Part shown: piece by piece, positions 62,414 through 64,000 of the stretch
Numbering within the stretch: the first letter of the stretch is position 1
How the letters are laid out: every line of letters starts with the position of its first letter
Assembly: GCF_051900535.1 (NCBI RefSeq)
Contig: NZ_JBHZGI010000001.1
Coordinates: 310,001-374,000 of the forward strand
Reading direction: 5' to 3'
DNA from: Frateuria_A sp051900535
Lineage (GTDB): Bacteria; Pseudomonadota; Gammaproteobacteria; Xanthomonadales; Rhodanobacteraceae
DNA length: 64,000 nt
Made by a program: the position numbers and the translations under genes
The notes under the pieces: generated by a model
Seen by the model: the letters and a program-made list of their open reading frames with translations, nothing else
Database searches by the model: none
Told to the model about the DNA's origin: nothing

Positions 62414-62886
62414 GCGCGCTCCAGCAGCACGCAGGCTTGCGCCGCGATGCCTTCGCCGCGGCCGGTAAAGCCGAGCTTTTCGGTGGTAGTGGCCTTGATG
62501 CTGATGCGGCCCACCTCGCAGGCGAGGTCCTCGGCCAGATTCGCGCGCATTGCCTCGGCGTGCGGGCCCACCTTGGGCGCCTCGCAAATCACGGTGATGT
62601 CCGCGTTGCCGAGCGTGTAGTTGTGCTGCGACATCAGGAGTGCCGCGTGGCGAAGGAACTGGCGGCTGTCGGCGTCGCGCCAACGCTCGTCCGAAGGCGG
62701 AAAATGCTTGCCGATGTCGCCCAGCGCAAGGGCACCAAAGATGGCGTCGCACAACGCGTGAATGATTACGTCGCCGTCCGAATGCGCGAGCACGCCGCTG
62801 CGGTGCGGGACACGCACGCCGCCGAGTACGACGAAGTCGCCCTCGCCGAACGCGTGCACGTCGAAACCCTGCCCTATGCGCACCAT
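62410..62886 (-). CDS. ispF: 2-C-methyl-D-erythritol 2,4-cyclodiphosphate synthase
   Basis: A 158-residue trimeric zinc enzyme of the MEP isoprenoid pathway. Metal ligands Asp9 and His11 in GFDVHAF and the following His in LAHSDGDVIIHA; DIGKHFPPSD and the C-terminal TTTEKLGFTGRGEGIAAQA are standard. Its start overlaps ispD by 13 bases and its stop overlaps mgtE. Confidence 0.97.
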   Translation of the reverse strand: MVRIGQGFDVHAFGEGDFVVLGGVRVPHRSGVLAHSDGDVIIHALCDAIFGALALGDIGKHFPPSDERWRDADSRQFLRHAALLMSQHNYTLGNADITVICEAPKVGPHAEAMRANLAEDLACEVGRISIKATTTEKLGFTGRGEGIAAQACVLLERA

Positions 62887-63572
62887 GCCGTCCTCGTCAG
62901 CAGGAACTCGGCCAGCGCGAAATCCGCGGCCGTCGTCACCTTGATATTGTCCTCCGCGCCTTCAACCAGCCGCGGCGCGTAGCCTGCCCTTTCCATCGCC
63001 ATCGCCTCATCGCTCACGGTCACACCCTGGCGGCTGGCCGCCTCGAGCGCAGCCACAAGCTGCCCGCGACGAAACATCTGCGGCGTGAAGGCGCGCCAGC
63101 GCTGCTCGCGTGGCTCGGTGAGGATGCTGCACTGGCTCTCGTCAGCGCGCTTCAAGGTATCCCTGAGCGGCGCACCGAGCAGGCCGCCCAAGCCTGCGGA
63201 GGCCTGTTCGACCAACCGTTCGATGTCGGCGGCACGGACGCAGGGGCGGGCCGCGTCGTGCACCAGCACAAAGTCATCCTGGCCGACCCCGGCCGGCAGC
63301 GCGCGCAGGCCGGCCAGAACGGAATCGGCGCGCTCGCCGCCACCCGTCACGGTGAGCACCGGCTTGCCGCCCAGGCTGTCGATGCCCGGCCAATGGACGT
63401 CATCGGCCGCCAGCGCCACCAACAGGCCGGCAATGCGCGGGTGCGCCGCCAGCCGTTCCAGCGTATGGAGGATCAAGGCCCGTCCGGCCAGCGGCAGGTA
63501 CTGCTTGGGGCAGTCGCCGCCGACCCGGGTGCCGCGCCCGGCGGCCGGTATCACGCACCACAGCGGGGCCAT
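62874..63572 (-). CDS. ispD: 2-C-methyl-D-erythritol 4-phosphate cytidylyltransferase
   Basis: A 232-residue nucleotidyltransferase that joins CTP and MEP. PAAGRGTRVGGDCPKQYLPL near the N-terminus binds CTP, VHDAARPCV holds the metal Asp, and TVSDEAMAMERAG and VEGAEDNIKVTTAAD are the MEP-site motifs. One base after ftsB; overlaps ispF. Confidence 0.97.
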   Translation of the reverse strand: MAPLWCVIPAAGRGTRVGGDCPKQYLPLAGRALILHTLERLAAHPRIAGLLVALAADDVHWPGIDSLGGKPVLTVTGGGERADSVLAGLRALPAGVGQDDFVLVHDAARPCVRAADIERLVEQASAGLGGLLGAPLRDTLKRADESQCSILTEPREQRWRAFTPQMFRRGQLVAALEAASRQGVTVSDEAMAMERAGYAPRLVEGAEDNIKVTTAADFALAEFLLTRTAWCA

Positions 63573-63573
63573 G

Positions 63574-63897
63574 TCAGTGCCCGCCGCCGCCGCTGGCCGG
63601 CGGCGCACTTGCGCTGACGGCCGGCCGTTCGACCACTTGGTAGAAGGTCTCGCCGGGCTTGATCAGGCCCAGCTCCGCGCGGGCGCGGGCTTCGACCGCC
63701 TGCTCGCCGTGCTTGAGGTCGCTGACGTCGGCCGCCAGCGCCTGGTTGCGCTGAAGCAGCTTGTCGTTTTCGCCTGATTGCTTCTGCACGGCCGCGCGCA
63801 GCGTCTGCACTTCGCGCATGCCGCCGCTGCCGGTCCACAGTTTGAGCTGCAGACCGATCAGGACCACGAGCAAGACCAGGGCGATCCAGCGCAGCAT
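63574..63897 (-). CDS. ftsB: Cell division protein FtsB
   Basis: A 107-residue bitopic membrane protein of the divisome (FtsQLB complex). One helix (about 3-22), then a periplasmic coiled coil (REVQTLRAAVQKQSGENDKL, LQRNQALAADVSDL), then the conserved ARAELGLIKPGETFYQV. The start at 63897 places the helix first. It lies between eno and ispD as in other gammaproteobacteria. Confidence 0.94.
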   Translation of the reverse strand: MLRWIALVLLVVLIGLQLKLWTGSGGMREVQTLRAAVQKQSGENDKLLQRNQALAADVSDLKHGEQAVEARARAELGLIKPGETFYQVVERPAVSASAPPASGGGGH

Positions 63898-63916
63898 GGA
63901 CGTTGCAGACTCCGCG

Positions 63917-64000
63917 TCAGCCCGGCAGGCGGGCGAGGTTGGGGAACGCGTCTCGGCCGGCGTAGCGGGCGGCACTGCCCAGAGCCTCCTCGATGCGCAG
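63917..64000 (-). CDS. eno: Enolase, C-terminal end (cut by window edge)
   Basis: The last 27 codons of enolase, reading LRIEEALGSAARYAGRDAFP and ending NLARLPG-stop. This is the usual C-terminus of the glycolytic enzyme, and eno-ftsB-ispD is the expected order. The rest lies beyond the window. Confidence 0.9.
   Translation of the reverse strand: MRIEEALGSAARYAGRDAFPNLARLPG

Noticed and set aside
60185..62620. 811-codon plus-strand frame across truD, mgtE and ispF
   Set aside because: It lies antisense to three recognisable genes and has no domain of its own.
62413..62752. N-terminal extension of MgtE into ispF
   Set aside because: The GTG at 62413 overlapping the ispF stop gives the family's usual length; upstream residues are ispF in another frame.

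Overview
High-GC (roughly two-thirds G+C) chromosomal DNA from a gammaproteobacterium. Several conserved blocks point to the Xanthomonadales, most likely Rhodanobacteraceae (Dyella, Luteibacter or Rhodanobacter type); this is inference from gene order and protein style, not a database result. The blocks are eno-ftsB-ispD-ispF-(mgtE)-truD-surE-pcm-yqaA-nlpD, tig-clpP-clpX-lon-hupB-tRNA-Val-tRNA-Asp-ppiD, and rlmE-ftsH with divergent yhbY. There is no phage, plasmid, insertion sequence or CRISPR array. Both ends cut genes: an MFS sugar transporter on the left and enolase on the right.

Layout. 1-6 kb: a maltodextrin locus with an SLC45-like transporter, secreted GH13 alpha-amylase, secreted esterase, a LacI regulator with a visible operator, and a sugar porter. 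6-9 kb: a membrane PQQ dehydrogenase and tRNA-Arg(CCT). 9-14 kb: ALDH7-type aldehyde dehydrogenase, DUF4190 protein, SDR, pyrD and murB. 14-20 kb: Bax-inhibitor-1 protein, Fsr-like exporter, DUF3772-MscS channel, AraC-type regulator, VOC protein. 20-25 kb: exported esterase, class-C serine hydrolase and PD40 beta-propeller protein. 25-33 kb: DUF72, PRC-barrel, S4, lipoprotein MsrA, a PAS-GGDEF-EAL protein and an UndA-type diiron decarboxylase. 33-41 kb: amidase, penicillin acylase, FrnE-like protein, lipoprotein hydrolase, YfcG-like GST and a three-gene operon (58-aa SFPASDPPSW protein, AhpD-like protein, cysteine-synthase-like enzyme). 41-55 kb: fabI, ppiD, hupB, the Lon/Clp proteolysis cluster, a tRNA cluster, ftsH and rlmE. 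55-64 kb: yhbY, Mth938 protein, nlpD and the surE/isp operon out to eno.

The most notable item is the UndA homologue (30642-31418). All six diiron ligands I recall for Pseudomonas UndA (E101, H104, E159, H194, D198, H201) fall at the same residue numbers here, so 1-alkene production from medium-chain fatty acids is a firm hypothesis. Its gene lies 65 bp upstream of a c-di-GMP turnover protein on the same strand. Other points are the coupled three-gene operon with a tiny conserved-motif protein, intergenic palindromes of several families, a heptanucleotide array that carries an esterase frame into the antisense lacI gene, and two gene-poor stretches (16.05-16.74 kb and 31.42-32.30 kb).
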